Part shown: in pieces, positions 1 to 8,880 of the stretch | How the letters are laid out: every line of letters starts with the position of its first letter | Position numbering within the stretch: the stretch's first letter is position 1 | DNA from: Saccharothrix longispora | GTDB lineage: Bacteria; Actinomycetota; Actinomycetes; Mycobacteriales; Pseudonocardiaceae | DNA length: 64,000 nt | Reading direction: 5' to 3' | NCBI RefSeq assembly: GCF_030852425.1 | Contig: NZ_NSDM01000007.1 | Span: 1-64,000, forward strand | Notes under the pieces: generated by a model | Told to the model about the DNA's origin: nothing | What the model saw: the letters and a program-made list of their open reading frames with translations, nothing else | Databases searched by the model: none | Made by a program: the position numbers and the translations under genes

Positions 1-212
1 CGAACAACACTGACAAATAATGTCAGTTGTCCAGTAACAATCTCAAAGGAATCCTCTTGACGAGGATCATAAATTTACTGGCTATTCGGCACGCTGTTGA
101 GTTCTCAAAGAACACGCGCACACCGTCACTCGGTACCGTTTCCGGTCACTTCGTTCTGGGGCTTGTGTCCGGCGCTCCGTTCCGGTCTGTCCCGGCCCGT
201 TCCGCGCTGGCA
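1..212 (-). other. 5' leader of an rRNA operon (pre-16S), gene off the left edge
   Basis: Read on the minus strand, this stretch carries a segment typical of actinobacterial pre-16S leaders: TTTGAGAACTCAACAG followed by CGTGCCGAATAGCC. This box lies near 85-112 and is followed by AT-rich processing-stem sequence, including ACTGACA...TGTCAGT near 8-28 and a CCAGTAA/TTACTGG pair. Base composition is far more AT-rich than the rest of the window. The 16S gene itself should begin just beyond position 1, so only the transcribed leader is visible. The assignment rests on recognising the leader motif; no mature rRNA sequence is present to confirm it. Confidence 0.8.
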
Positions 213-218
213 GAGAGA

Positions 219-247
219 AAGTTACACCCCGGCCAACGAGGAGACAA
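219..247 (-). promoter_or_regulatory. Probable rrn promoter (sigma-A type)
   Basis: On the minus strand TTGTCT (242-247) and TAACTT (219-224) are separated by exactly 17 bases, a good -35/-10 pair. They lie just upstream of the rRNA leader and about 80 bases after the end of the sensor kinase gene. Additional rrn promoters may overlap the end of that gene; I could not define one. Confidence 0.6.
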
Positions 248-328
248 ATCGGGGGTCCTGAGCACTGTCTTCGCAGGTAGTACCACCTACGGACGGCCTC
301 AAACCCGATCACGTGTGACCGGGGCCAC

Positions 329-1483
329 TCAAACTAGTTTTCCGTGCGGCGTGGAAGGCAGCTGGACGACCACCGACAGCCCTCCTCCGGGCACGGCCGA
401 CGCGTGCACGACCCCCTCGTGAGCTGCGACGGCTGCGCGCACGATGGACAGCCCCAACCCGGTGCCGGTGCGCGCGGTGCGGTCGGTGCCGCCCCGGCGG
501 AACGGCTCGAACAGCTCCTCCACCCGATCCGGGGCGATGGGCTGGCCCGAGGACGACACGCCCAGCAGGGTCCGGTCGGGTCCGCCTTCGGTGCGCACCT
601 CGATCCACCCGCCCGGCACGTTGTGGCGGACGGCGTTCTCCAGGAGGTTCCCGGCGATCCGCTCCAGCAGCGCCGGGTCGCCGACGGCCGGCGCGGGGGC
701 GGACAGGAAGGAGGCGCGCACCTGGCGCTCCTCCGCTTCGGCCCGCACCGCCCTCCACGCGGATTCGACGACGGCGTTCAGGTCGACGGGTTCGCGCACC
801 GCGAGCCCGAGGCCGTCGGTGCGGGCGAGCAGGAGGAGCGCGCTGACCAACTGCTCGGCCCGTTCGGTGGCGGCGCGCACGACTCCCGCCATGCGGCGCA
901 GCTCGTCGACGTCGGCGTCCGGGTCGGCGAGCGTCACGTCCAGCTCGGTGCGGATGACGGACAGGGGGGTGCGCAGTTCGTGGGAGGCGTTGGCGACGAA
1001 CCGGCGCTGCGACTCGAACGCGGCCTGGAGGCGGTCGAGCATCTCGTCGAACGTGTCGGCCAGTTCGGCGACCTCGTCGCGCGGCCCGGTGAGCCGCAGC
1101 CTCTCCCCCAGGGACTCGGCGGAGAGCCGTCGGGCGGCGTCGGTGACGTCGTGCACGGGTTGCAGGACGCGGCCGGTGATCGTCCAGGCGAGCAGCGCCG
1201 CGGCGGCCACGACGCAGAGGAACGCGACGGACCCGGACCGCAGGACGTCGTCGCGGGCCTGCTGGCCGAGGACGTCCATGAGCACGCCGGCGTCGATCTC
1301 GCGGCCGTCGACGAAGACGGTGCTGCCCTCGGCGAAGCGCGGCGAGGAGGCGATGACGCGGCCGACGAGCAGCCAGCCGAGCAGCAGGAGGAGGCCGCTG
1401 ACGAACGCGACCAGGCCGGTCGCGAGCAGCGTGATCCGCGTCCGCAGTCCTGGTCCGCGCCTGCGGGCCAGTTCGGAGTTCAG
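329..1483 (-). CDS. Two-component sensor histidine kinase
   Basis: Membrane sensor kinase of about 384 residues that should phosphorylate the response regulator encoded immediately upstream. Visible in order: an N-terminal membrane helix (about 13-38), a short extracytoplasmic loop, a second helix (about 90-108), a HAMP linker, the HisKA box NASHELRTPLS, the N box NLLENAVRHN, and the G2 box GTGLGLSIV. The usual G1 aspartate is replaced in SSSGQPI, a variant common in actinobacterial kinases. The likely start is CTG at 1483: it overlaps the regulator stop (CTGA) and has GAGGAAGG six bases upstream, and no ATG/GTG lies nearby before the first membrane helix. The signal sensed cannot be told from sequence. 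Confidence 0.88.
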   Translation of the reverse strand: MNSELARRRGPGLRTRITLLATGLVAFVSGLLLLLGWLLVGRVIASSPRFAEGSTVFVDGREIDAGVLMDVLGQQARDDVLRSGSVAFLCVVAAAALLAWTITGRVLQPVHDVTDAARRLSAESLGERLRLTGPRDEVAELADTFDEMLDRLQAAFESQRRFVANASHELRTPLSVIRTELDVTLADPDADVDELRRMAGVVRAATERAEQLVSALLLLARTDGLGLAVREPVDLNAVVESAWRAVRAEAEERQVRASFLSAPAPAVGDPALLERIAGNLLENAVRHNVPGGWIEVRTEGGPDRTLLGVSSSGQPIAPDRVEELFEPFRRGGTDRTARTGTGLGLSIVRAAVAAHEGVVHASAVPGGGLSVVVQLPSTPHGKLV

Positions 1484-2166
1484 CGTGGGCCTTCCTCGGG
1501 GGCGCTCGCCGTGGGCACGCGGTACCCGGAGCCGACCACGGTGTCGATGATGCCGGGTTCGCCGAGCTTCTTGCGCAGCGTCATGACGGTGACCCGGACG
1601 GTGGTGGTGAACGGGTCGGCGTTCTCGTCCCACACGCGTTCGAGCAGTTCCTCGCTGGAGACGACGGAGCCCTTGGCGGCGAGCAGCACCTCCAGGACGC
1701 CGAACTCCTTGCGGGTCAGCTCGACGGGCTGGCCGGCGCGGCGCACGGTGCGGCGGGCGGGGTCGAGTTCGACGTCCTGCGCGGTGAGCAACGGCGGCGT
1801 GGCCGGGGTGGCGCGGCGGGCCAGGGCGCGGACGCGCGCGACGAGCTCGGGGAACGCGAAGGGCTTGGCGAGGTAGTCGTCCGCGCCGAGGGAGAGACCG
1901 GCGACGCGGTCGTCCAGGCCGGCGCTGGCGGTGAGCATCATGACCCTGGTCAGGGCGCCGGAGCTGAGGATCTCCTTGCACAGGTCGTCGCCGGACATGC
2001 CGGGCAGGTCGCGGTCGAGCACGACGACGTCGTACCGGGTGATGGTCGACTTCTCGTGGCCCGTCTCGCCGTCGTAGGCGACGTCGACCGCCATGCCCTC
2101 GCGACGCAGGCCGCGGGCGATCGCGTCGGCCAGCGGCACCTCGTCCTCGACAACCAGGATTCGCAC
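1480..2166 (-). CDS. OmpR/PhoB-family response regulator
   Basis: DNA-binding response regulator of 228 residues and partner of the downstream kinase, which it overlaps by four bases. The receiver domain (about 1-115) has the acidic pocket in VVEDE, the phospho-acceptor Asp in VVVLDRDLPG and the conserved Lys in LAKPF. The C-terminal winged helix (about 130-222) ends in the YRV signature of the OmpR family. The start is GTG at 2166. Both genes run toward the rRNA operon, so read-through into it is possible, although a separate promoter is visible there. Confidence 0.92.
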   Translation of the reverse strand: MRILVVEDEVPLADAIARGLRREGMAVDVAYDGETGHEKSTITRYDVVVLDRDLPGMSGDDLCKEILSSGALTRVMMLTASAGLDDRVAGLSLGADDYLAKPFAFPELVARVRALARRATPATPPLLTAQDVELDPARRTVRRAGQPVELTRKEFGVLEVLLAAKGSVVSSEELLERVWDENADPFTTTVRVTVMTLRKKLGEPGIIDTVVGSGYRVPTASAPEEGPR

Positions 2167-2329
2167 CCCTCAACGGTGCCACAACTGCCTGAGAGGCTGC
2201 TTAGCGCGCGGTCGGCGGCGCACGGCCGCGGGTGCCCCCGGGCCGGGCCCCCGCGCACAGCCGGCCACGGGGTCGACAATTCCCGGAAGTGCGGAACGGG
2301 GGTGTGGACGGTGGGGTGGGATCCGGTGT

Positions 2330-2545
2330 TCAGGAATTCGTTCGTGGGTCCCGGTGCGATTCCTCGCGAGCGGAATCCGCGATTGCCTCGCCGACCCGGA
2401 GGAGGAGCGCACCCACGAATGGCGCGCACCGGTGGGCGACCGGGTCACCGCACGCCCGCACGTACGCCGTGGTCACGGCCGGGTTGGGCAGCGTGCGGCC
2501 CGCCGCGTCACGCAGGTGCCCGAGGTCGGCGGCGAACTCCGGCAC
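2330..2545 (-). CDS. Small hypothetical protein (71 aa)
   Basis: An unrecognised small reading frame between the response regulator and dxs, starting ATG with GGAG only a few bases upstream. Support comes from codon use: in this frame third positions are overwhelmingly G/C over the first 45 codons, as in neighbouring real genes, and the predicted peptide is balanced (DLGHLRDAAGRTLP ... FVGALLLRVGEAIADSA) rather than the Arg/Pro-rich composition of shadow frames. The helical N-terminal half loosely recalls ESX/EspC-type small proteins, but no WXG motif is present and I assign no function. Codon bias weakens in the last 25 codons. Confidence 0.45.
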   Translation of the reverse strand: MPEFAADLGHLRDAAGRTLPNPAVTTAYVRACGDPVAHRCAPFVGALLLRVGEAIADSAREESHRDPRTNS

Positions 2546-2863
2546 TTCGGCTCCGCCGGGCCGGGCGGGCGTTGTTCCCGTGGCACGTCCCGTCCCCTTG
2601 GCGTCCGGTGTTCAGGCGTTGTCGTCCATTCGCCACGGGATTCCCGTGGACGACTCCGTCGGGTGCACAGGTCGATGCCGCGGCGGCCACCTGCGCCCGT
2701 ACAGCGGAATCGGCCACACCGGTGACGTGTGGGAGGGGGCGCGGTGCGGCTCCTGCGACATCGGTCCGGAGTGAGTGGGGCGACCGCGTGCGGTCGTACC
2801 GCGACCACCCGGGCGCCGGGACCGGGTCGATCTTCGTGCAGTGGGAGGGCAGCACCCCGGTCG
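2546..2863. other. Intergenic region between the small ORF and dxs
   Basis: About 320 bases with no reading frame I can support on either strand; the overlapping frames are Arg/Pro-rich and lack a consistent third-position bias. It probably contains the promoter of the small ORF at 2330-2545. I see no tRNA or clear regulatory repeat. Confidence 0.4.
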
Positions 2864-2896
2864 CGCCCGGCGCCGCCGCGAAGGCGGCGCCGGGCG
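2864..2896 (-). terminator. Hairpin terminator after dxs
   Basis: A perfect 14-bp GC-only stem (2864-2877 with 2883-2896) and a five-base loop, lying 14 bases beyond the dxs stop. No U-tract follows, as is usual for actinobacterial terminators. Confidence 0.65.
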
Positions 2897-2910
2897 GGGC
2901 GGCACCGGGC

Positions 2911-4809
2911 CTACTTCTCGGCGGTCGCGCTCATCTCGACGGGTTCGGCGGCGACGACCCACTCGGTGATGCGGCGGGCGACGTCCTGCGCGGTGAGGCC
3001 GAGGTCTGCCAGCACCTCGCCGCGCTCGCCGTGCTCCTGGAACTCCTGCGGGATGCCCAGGTCGCGCAGCGGCACCTCCACGCCGGCGTCGCGCAGCGCG
3101 GCGGCCAGCGCCCAGCCGAAGCCGCCGTGCCTGCCGCCGTCCTCGACGGTCACCACGAGGCGGTGCCGCGAGGCCAGGTCGAGCAGGTCGGCCGGCACGG
3201 GGAACACCCAGCGCGGGTCGACGACGGTGACGCCGATGCCCTGGTCGGCGAGCCGCTGGGCGGCTGCCAGGCCGAGTTCGCCGAACGCGCCGACGGTGAC
3301 CAGCAGGACGTCGGAACCGGAGCGGTGCAGCACGTCGACCGTGCCGACGCGCTCCAGCGCGGGCAGGTCGGGGCCGACCGACGCCTTCGGGTAGCGCACG
3401 ACGGACGGGGCGTCGGCGATCCGCACGGCCTCGCGCAGCTCCTCGCGCAGCGACGCGGCGTCGCGGGGCGCGGCGACGTGGATGCCGGGGACGAGGCCGC
3501 AGATCGACAGGTCCCACATGCCGTGGTGGGAGGCGCCGTCCGGGCCGGTGACGCCCGCGCGGTCGAGCACGACGGTGACGCCCTGCTTGTGCATGGCGAC
3601 GTCCATCAGCAGCTGGTCGAACGCCCGGTTGAGGAACGTCGCGTAGATCGCGACGACCGGGTGCAGGCCGCCCATGGCGAGGCCGGCTGCGGAGGTCATG
3701 GCGTGCTGCTCGGCGATGCCGACGTCGAAGCACCGGTCGGGGTACAGGCCCGCGAACTTGTCGAGGCCCGTCGGGCCGCGCATGGCGGCGGTGATGGCGA
3801 CCAGGTCGGGCCGCTCCCCGCCGAGGGCGGCCAGCTCGTCGGCGAACACGTGGGTCCACGTGCGCTTGGACGGGCCGACGTTCTCGCCGGTGATGGGGTC
3901 GATGACGCCGGTGGCGTGCATCTGGTCGGCCTCGTGGTTCTCGGCGGGCGCGAAGCCGTTGCCCTTGCGGGTGACGGTGTGCACGATGACCGGTCCGCCG
4001 AAGGACTTGGCGCGGCGCAGCGCGGACTCCAGCACGGCGTGGTCGTGCCCGTCGACGGGGCCGATGTACTTGAGGCCGAGGTCCTCGAACATGGCCTGCG
4101 GGCTGATCGCGTCCTTGATGCCGCGCTTGGCGGCGTGCAGGGCCGCGTAGAGGGCCTGCCCGAAGATGGGGGCGGACTGGATGGCGGTCTTGCCGCGTTC
4201 CAGGGCGCGCTCGTAGCCGGGCTGGAGGCGCAGCGACGACAGGTGGTCGGCCAGGCCGCCGATGGTGGGCGAGTAGGAGCGGCCGTTGTCGTTGACGACG
4301 ATCACCACGGGCCGGTCCACGCCGGCGGCGATGTTGTTCAGCGCCTCCCAGCACATGCCGCCGGTCAGCGCGCCGTCGCCGACGACCGCGACGACGTGCC
4401 GCCGCTGGCCGGTGAGCTGGTACGCCTTGGCGAGGCCGTCGGCGTAGGACAGGGCGGTCGAGGCGTGGCTGTTCTCCTCGACGTCGTGCTCGCTCTCCGC
4501 CCGCGACGGGTAGCCGGACAGGCCGCCCTTCTGGCGCAGGGTGTCGAACCCGTCCGCGCGGCCGGTGAGGATCTTGTGCACGTAGCTCTGGTGCCCGGTG
4601 TCGAACACGACCGAGTCGTGCGGCGAGTCGAAGACCCGGTGCACGGCCATGGTCAGCTCGACGACCCCCAGGTTGGGTCCGAGGTGCCCGCCGGTCCGGG
4701 AGACCTTCTCGACCAGGAAACCCCGGATCTCCTCGGCGAGCCGCACCAGCTCGTCGTGCTCCAAGCGCTTCAGGTCCGCCGGTCCGTGCACGGATTCCAG
4801 CAGCGTCAC
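2911..4809 (-). CDS. dxs: 1-deoxy-D-xylulose-5-phosphate synthase
   Basis: Condenses pyruvate and glyceraldehyde 3-phosphate, the first step of the MEP isoprenoid pathway; thiamin-diphosphate dependent and cytosolic. About 632 residues, the normal family length. Seen: the N-terminal [14 protein letters not shown] region, [16 protein letters not shown], the thiamin motif GDGALTGG followed by EALNN and VNDNGRSYS, then the transketolase pyrimidine domain and the C-terminal transketolase domain. GTG at 4809 is preferred because GGCGAGG sits eight bases upstream; an in-frame GTG at 4818 directly abuts that motif. It heads the block matching the M. tuberculosis Rv2682c-Rv2703 region. Confidence 0.96.
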   Translation of the reverse strand: MTLLESVHGPADLKRLEHDELVRLAEEIRGFLVEKVSRTGGHLGPNLGVVELTMAVHRVFDSPHDSVVFDTGHQSYVHKILTGRADGFDTLRQKGGLSGYPSRAESEHDVEENSHASTALSYADGLAKAYQLTGQRRHVVAVVGDGALTGGMCWEALNNIAAGVDRPVVIVVNDNGRSYSPTIGGLADHLSSLRLQPGYERALERGKTAIQSAPIFGQALYAALHAAKRGIKDAISPQAMFEDLGLKYIGPVDGHDHAVLESALRRAKSFGGPVIVHTVTRKGNGFAPAENHEADQMHATGVIDPITGENVGPSKRTWTHVFADELAALGGERPDLVAITAAMRGPTGLDKFAGLYPDRCFDVGIAEQHAMTSAAGLAMGGLHPVVAIYATFLNRAFDQLLMDVAMHKQGVTVVLDRAGVTGPDGASHHGMWDLSICGLVPGIHVAAPRDAASLREELREAVRIADAPSVVRYPKASVGPDLPALERVGTVDVLHRSGSDVLLVTVGAFGELGLAAAQRLADQGIGVTVVDPRWVFPVPADLLDLASRHRLVVTVEDGGRHGGFGWALAAALRDAGVEVPLRDLGIPQEFQEHGERGEVLADLGLTAQDVARRITEWVVAAEPVEMSATAEK

Positions 4810-4881
4810 TCGTGCCACCTCGCCCTAGTGGTTCGACCCTTTTCGTCCGGTCAGTCTACGGACCAGTGGCTGAGACGCCTG

Positions 4882-6111
4882 TCAGCGAGCGGGCCGCAGC
4901 AGGGCGACGCATTCCACGTGGTGCGTCATCGGAAACGCGTCGAACGCCCTGAGCTGGGCCAACTCGTAGCCGTGCTGGGCGAAGGCGGCGATGTCGCGGG
5001 CCAGGGCGGCCGGGTCGCACGCGACGTACACCACACGGGCGGGCCGGCTGCGGGCGATGGCGGTGACGACGACCTTGCCCGCGCCCTTGCGGGGCGGGTC
5101 GAGGACGACGACGTCCGGGGGCCGGTCGGTGAAGTCGGGCGACTCCAGGACGGCCTCGGTGCGGCCCGCGTACCAGCTGACCTGGGGCTTGTCGGACAGG
5201 TTGAGCCTGCCGTCCTCGACCGCGCGGGCGGAGGACTCCACGACGCGCACCGAGCCGGTCTCGCCGACCTGCTCGGCGAGGACGGCGGCGAACAGGCCGA
5301 CGCCGCCGTAGAGGTCCCAGGCGCTCTCGCCGGGCTGGCAGTCCGCCCAGTCGCGCACGACCTGCGCGAACGTGTCGGCGGCGGCCGGGTGGACCTGCCA
5401 GAAGCCGTCGGCGCGCAGGTTCCAGGCGCGTCCCGCGGCGAGTTCGGTGGCGGTGCCGCTGCCCTCGCGGAGCCGGGACGGGCCGGGCACGGGGCGGCCG
5501 CGGCGCACGACCGGCGGGCCGATCTCGGTCAGGTGCACCTGGCCACCCGCGTCGCGGGTGACGACCAGTTCCGACTTGGGCGGCCACGTGCGGTCCACGA
5601 CGCCGTCGAGTGCCCCCGGTGCGGCGATGACGCACCGGTCGACGGGCACGACGTCGTGGCTGCGGTGGGCGCGGAACCCGGCGCGGCCGCCGGGGCCCAC
5701 GGCCATCCGCATCCGGGTGCGCCAGTCCTCGGGGCCGCCGGGCAGGTCCTCGACGATGACCTCCCAGTCGAGCCGGGCCAGCCGGTGCAGCTGCTCGCTG
5801 ACCACGGCGGCCTTCAGCTCGCGCTGGTACTGCCACGACGCGTGCTGCCAGTCGCACCCGCCGCACAGGCCGGGGCCGGCGAAGGGGCACGGCGGCTCGA
5901 CGCGGTCGGGCGAGGGCTCCAGCACCTCGACGGCGTCGCCGCGGCAGAACGAGCCGCCGGTGTCCTCGGTGATCCGCACGACCACCCGTTCGCCGGGCAG
6001 GGCGTGCCGGACGAACACGACGCGGCCCTCGTGCCGGGCGACGCAGTGGCCGCCGTGGGCCACCGCTCCGACCTCGACCTCGATGAGCCGCTGCTTCCAG
6101 GTCGCCGTCAC
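4882..6111 (-). CDS. TrmA/RumA-family class I SAM-dependent RNA methyltransferase
   Basis: Probable 23S rRNA or tRNA (uracil-C5) methyltransferase of 409 residues. An N-terminal TRAM-like domain (about 8-65) is followed by a cysteine cluster CPFAGPGLCGGCDWQH of the type that holds a 4Fe-4S cluster in RumA. The catalytic domain contains the SAM loop DLYGGVGLFA, the DPPRKGAG motif, the nucleophile Cys in YVACDP and the general base Glu in HHVEC. The GTG start overlaps the permease stop by four bases (GTGA), so the two are probably translated together. It corresponds to Rv2689c in position. Substrate base and RNA are inferred from the family only. Confidence 0.9.
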   Translation of the reverse strand: MTATWKQRLIEVEVGAVAHGGHCVARHEGRVVFVRHALPGERVVVRITEDTGGSFCRGDAVEVLEPSPDRVEPPCPFAGPGLCGGCDWQHASWQYQRELKAAVVSEQLHRLARLDWEVIVEDLPGGPEDWRTRMRMAVGPGGRAGFRAHRSHDVVPVDRCVIAAPGALDGVVDRTWPPKSELVVTRDAGGQVHLTEIGPPVVRRGRPVPGPSRLREGSGTATELAAGRAWNLRADGFWQVHPAAADTFAQVVRDWADCQPGESAWDLYGGVGLFAAVLAEQVGETGSVRVVESSARAVEDGRLNLSDKPQVSWYAGRTEAVLESPDFTDRPPDVVVLDPPRKGAGKVVVTAIARSRPARVVYVACDPAALARDIAAFAQHGYELAQLRAFDAFPMTHHVECVALLRPAR

Positions 6112-8135
6112 TTGCTCTTACGCTCCTCTTGGCCGCGCTCGTCCGAGCCGCGCTTGTCCAGACCGCGTCGGATGGCTCCGGGCGCGACCACGTCGTCCTT
6201 GTCGGTCACCTTCGAGGATGAGGCCAGCTGCCACGGCACGCTCGTCACCATCACCCCCGGCTGGAACAGCAGCCTGCTCTTGAGCCGCAGGGCGCTCTGG
6301 TTGTGCAGGAACTGCTCCCACCAGTGGCCCACCACGTACTCGGGGATGAACACGGTGACCACGTCGCGCGGGTTCGTGGTGCGCACGCGCCGGACGTAGT
6401 CGAGGACGGGTTTGGTGATCTCCCGGTAGGGCGATTCGATCACCTTCAGCGGCACCTTGAAGTTCTCCTTCTCCCACTCCCGCACGAGGCGGCGGGTGTC
6501 CGTGTCGTCCACGTTCACCGTCACGGCCTCGAGGATGTCCGGCCGGGTCGCCTTGGCGTACGCCAGGGCCCGCAGGGTGGGCATGTGCAGCTTGGAGACC
6601 AGCACCATGGCGTGGTTGCGGGCGGGCAGCAGCTTCTGCCGCTCCTGCTGGCGCAGCTCCTCGGCGACCCGGTCGTAGTGCCGCCGGATCGCGGTCATCA
6701 GGGCGTAGATGGCGCCCATGGCGGCGATGGCGATCCACGCGCCCTTGGTGAACTTCGTGATGAGCACGACGACCAGGACGGAGGCGGTCATCGCCAGGCC
6801 GAAGGTGTTGATCAGCTGGGAGCGGCGCATGCGCCGGCGCGCGTCGGCGTCGGTCTCGGAGGCGAGCAGCCGGTTCCAGTGCCGGATCATGCCCGCCTGG
6901 CTGAGCGTGAACGACACGAACACGCCCACGATGTAGAGCTGGATGAGCTTGGTGACCTCGGCGTCGAACGCGATGACCAGGATGACCGCCGCGCCGGCGA
7001 GGAAGACGATGCCGTTGCTGAACGCGAGCCGGTCGCCGCGGGTGTGCAGCTGGCGGGGCAGGTAGCGGTCCTGGGCGAGGATCGAGCCGAGGACGGGGAA
7101 GCCGTTGAACGCGGTGTTCGCGGCGAGCACGAGGATCAGGGCGGTGACGGTGGTGATGAAGTAGAACCCGACCGGGAAGCCGTCGAACACGGCGCCCGCG
7201 ACCTGGGCGACCATGGTCTTCTGCTCGTAGCCCTCGGGGGCGTTGACCAGCTGGTGCGCCGGGTCCTCGGCCATCCTCACGCCGGTGAGCTGGGCCAGCA
7301 CGATCAGGCCCATCAGCATCACGACCGCGATGAGGCCCATCATCAGCAGGGTGGTGGCCGCGTTGCGCGACTTGGGCTTGCGGAACGCGGGCACGCCGTT
7401 GCTGATGGCCTCGACGCCGGTCAGGGCGGCGCAGCCGGAGGAGAACGCCCGGAGCACGAGGAACATGAACGCGAGGCCGACGAGGTGGTCGTCCTCGGCG
7501 CGGACCTCCAGGCCGGCGCTCTCGGCGCGCATCTCGTCGCCGAGGACCAGGCCGCGGAACAGGCCGTAGCCGATCATGAAGACGATGCCGGCCATGAACG
7601 CGTAGGTCGGGATGGCGAAGGTGCTGCCCGACTCGCGGATGCCGCGCAGGTTGACCGCGGTGAGCAGGACGATCGCGACGACCGCGAACTCGACCTTGTG
7701 GGTGGCGACGAACGGGATGGCCGAACCGATGTTCGCGGCGGCCGACGAGATCGACACCGCGACCGTGAGGATGTAGTCGACCAGGAGGGCGCTGGCCACG
7801 GTCAGGCCCGCCCTGCGGCCCAGGTTGACCGTGGCGACCTCGTAGTCGCCGCCGCCCGAGGGGTAGGCGTGCACGTTCTGCCGGTAGCTCGCGACGACGG
7901 TGAGCATCACCACGACGACGACCACACCGACCCACGGCGCCAGGGCGTAGGCCGACAGGCCCGCCACGGACAGCACCAGGAAGATCTCCTCGGGCGCGTA
8001 CGCGACACTGGACATCGCGTCCGAGGCGAAGACCGGCAGGGCGATGCGCTTGGGCAGCAGGGTGTGGGCGAGCCGATCGCTGCGGAACGGCCTGCCGACC
8101 ACGAGGCGCTTGGCCGCGGTTGCGAGCTTGGACAC
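6108..8135 (-). CDS. APC-superfamily permease with C-terminal cytosolic domain
   Basis: Membrane transporter of about 675 residues, positional equivalent of Rv2690c. The first ~480 residues contain around twelve hydrophobic helices typical of APC amino-acid/cation permeases, with SDAMSSVAYAPEE at the start of the first helix and a conserved TGVEAISNGVPAF loop. The last ~180 residues are hydrophilic and resemble a universal-stress-like regulatory domain. GTG at 8135 fits the conserved SKLATAAKRLV start; frames reading further upstream overlap the divergent trkA promoter. Divergence from two TrkA-type subunits suggests a shared role in ion or potassium homeostasis, but the substrate is unknown. 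Confidence 0.88.
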   Translation of the reverse strand: MSKLATAAKRLVVGRPFRSDRLAHTLLPKRIALPVFASDAMSSVAYAPEEIFLVLSVAGLSAYALAPWVGVVVVVVMLTVVASYRQNVHAYPSGGGDYEVATVNLGRRAGLTVASALLVDYILTVAVSISSAAANIGSAIPFVATHKVEFAVVAIVLLTAVNLRGIRESGSTFAIPTYAFMAGIVFMIGYGLFRGLVLGDEMRAESAGLEVRAEDDHLVGLAFMFLVLRAFSSGCAALTGVEAISNGVPAFRKPKSRNAATTLLMMGLIAVVMLMGLIVLAQLTGVRMAEDPAHQLVNAPEGYEQKTMVAQVAGAVFDGFPVGFYFITTVTALILVLAANTAFNGFPVLGSILAQDRYLPRQLHTRGDRLAFSNGIVFLAGAAVILVIAFDAEVTKLIQLYIVGVFVSFTLSQAGMIRHWNRLLASETDADARRRMRRSQLINTFGLAMTASVLVVVLITKFTKGAWIAIAAMGAIYALMTAIRRHYDRVAEELRQQERQKLLPARNHAMVLVSKLHMPTLRALAYAKATRPDILEAVTVNVDDTDTRRLVREWEKENFKVPLKVIESPYREITKPVLDYVRRVRTTNPRDVVTVFIPEYVVGHWWEQFLHNQSALRLKSRLLFQPGVMVTSVPWQLASSSKVTDKDDVVAPGAIRRGLDKRGSDERGQEERKSK

Positions 8136-8217
8136 GGATCGAGAGCGTAAGGGGTCAGGTCCCCTGGTCGGAGTAATCGTGGGTAGGTTCTCCGTAAGCG
8201 TCGTTCGGGAGGCATTC

Positions 8218-8880
8218 GTGCACGTGGTCATCATGGGGTGCGGCCGGGTGGGTTCATCCCTGGCCAAGGCCCTGGAGCGCCTGGACCACCAGGTCGCGGT
8301 GATCGACAAGGACGCCCAGTCCTTCCGCAGGCTCGGGTCCGACTTCCACGGGCAGCAGGTCGTCGGCAACGGCTTCGACCAGCGCGTCCTCATCGAGGCG
8401 GGCATCGAGCGGGCGGGGGCGTTCGCGGCGGTGTCCAGCGGCGACAACTCGAACATCATCTCGGCGCGGGTGGCGCGCGAGACGTTCGGCGTGGAGGCGG
8501 TGGTCGCCCGCATCTACGACGAGAAGCGGGCCGCCGTGTACGAGCGGCTGGGCATCCCGACCGTGGCGACCGTGCCGTGGTCGACCGACCGGTTCCTGCG
8601 GATGCTGCTGCCCGAGGGCAGCGCGACCGCGTGGCGCGACCCGTCCGGCTCCGTGGCGGTGCTGCCGCTGGAGCTGCACGAGGACTGGGTGGGCCGCTCC
8701 GTGCGCGACCTCGAGGAGGCCACCGGCTGCCGGGTCGCGTTCGTCATGCGGTTCGGGACGGGCGTGCTGCCCGACTCGAAGAGCGTGCTCCAGGCCGACG
8801 ACCAGGTGTACGTGGCCGCCCTGTCCGGCACCGTGACCGATGTGGCCGCCGCGGCGGCTCACGCACCCGAGGAGAGCTGA
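8218..8880 (+). CDS. TrkA-family potassium uptake regulatory subunit (first copy)
   Basis: Cytosolic nucleotide-binding regulator of 220 residues, equivalent of CeoB/Rv2691. The Rossmann RCK-N domain has the fingerprint MGCGRVGSSLA with the acidic residue in VIDKD at the end of beta-2, and a C-terminal RCK-C domain follows (about 135-215). GTG at 8218 is preceded by GGGAGG. Two TrkA genes in tandem is the arrangement seen in mycobacteria; subunits probably gate a cation channel or transporter in response to NAD(H)/ATP. No TrkH/TrkG channel gene lies in this window, so the partner may be the divergent permease or a gene elsewhere. Confidence 0.92.
   Translation: MHVVIMGCGRVGSSLAKALERLDHQVAVIDKDAQSFRRLGSDFHGQQVVGNGFDQRVLIEAGIERAGAFAAVSSGDNSNIISARVARETFGVEAVVARIYDEKRAAVYERLGIPTVATVPWSTDRFLRMLLPEGSATAWRDPSGSVAVLPLELHEDWVGRSVRDLEEATGCRVAFVMRFGTGVLPDSKSVLQADDQVYVAALSGTVTDVAAAAAHAPEES

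Noticed and set aside
2056..6399. 1447-codon open frame on the plus strand
   Set aside because: It lies antisense to the response regulator start, dxs and the RNA methyltransferase; long open antisense frames are expected in such GC-rich genes and its product has no family features.
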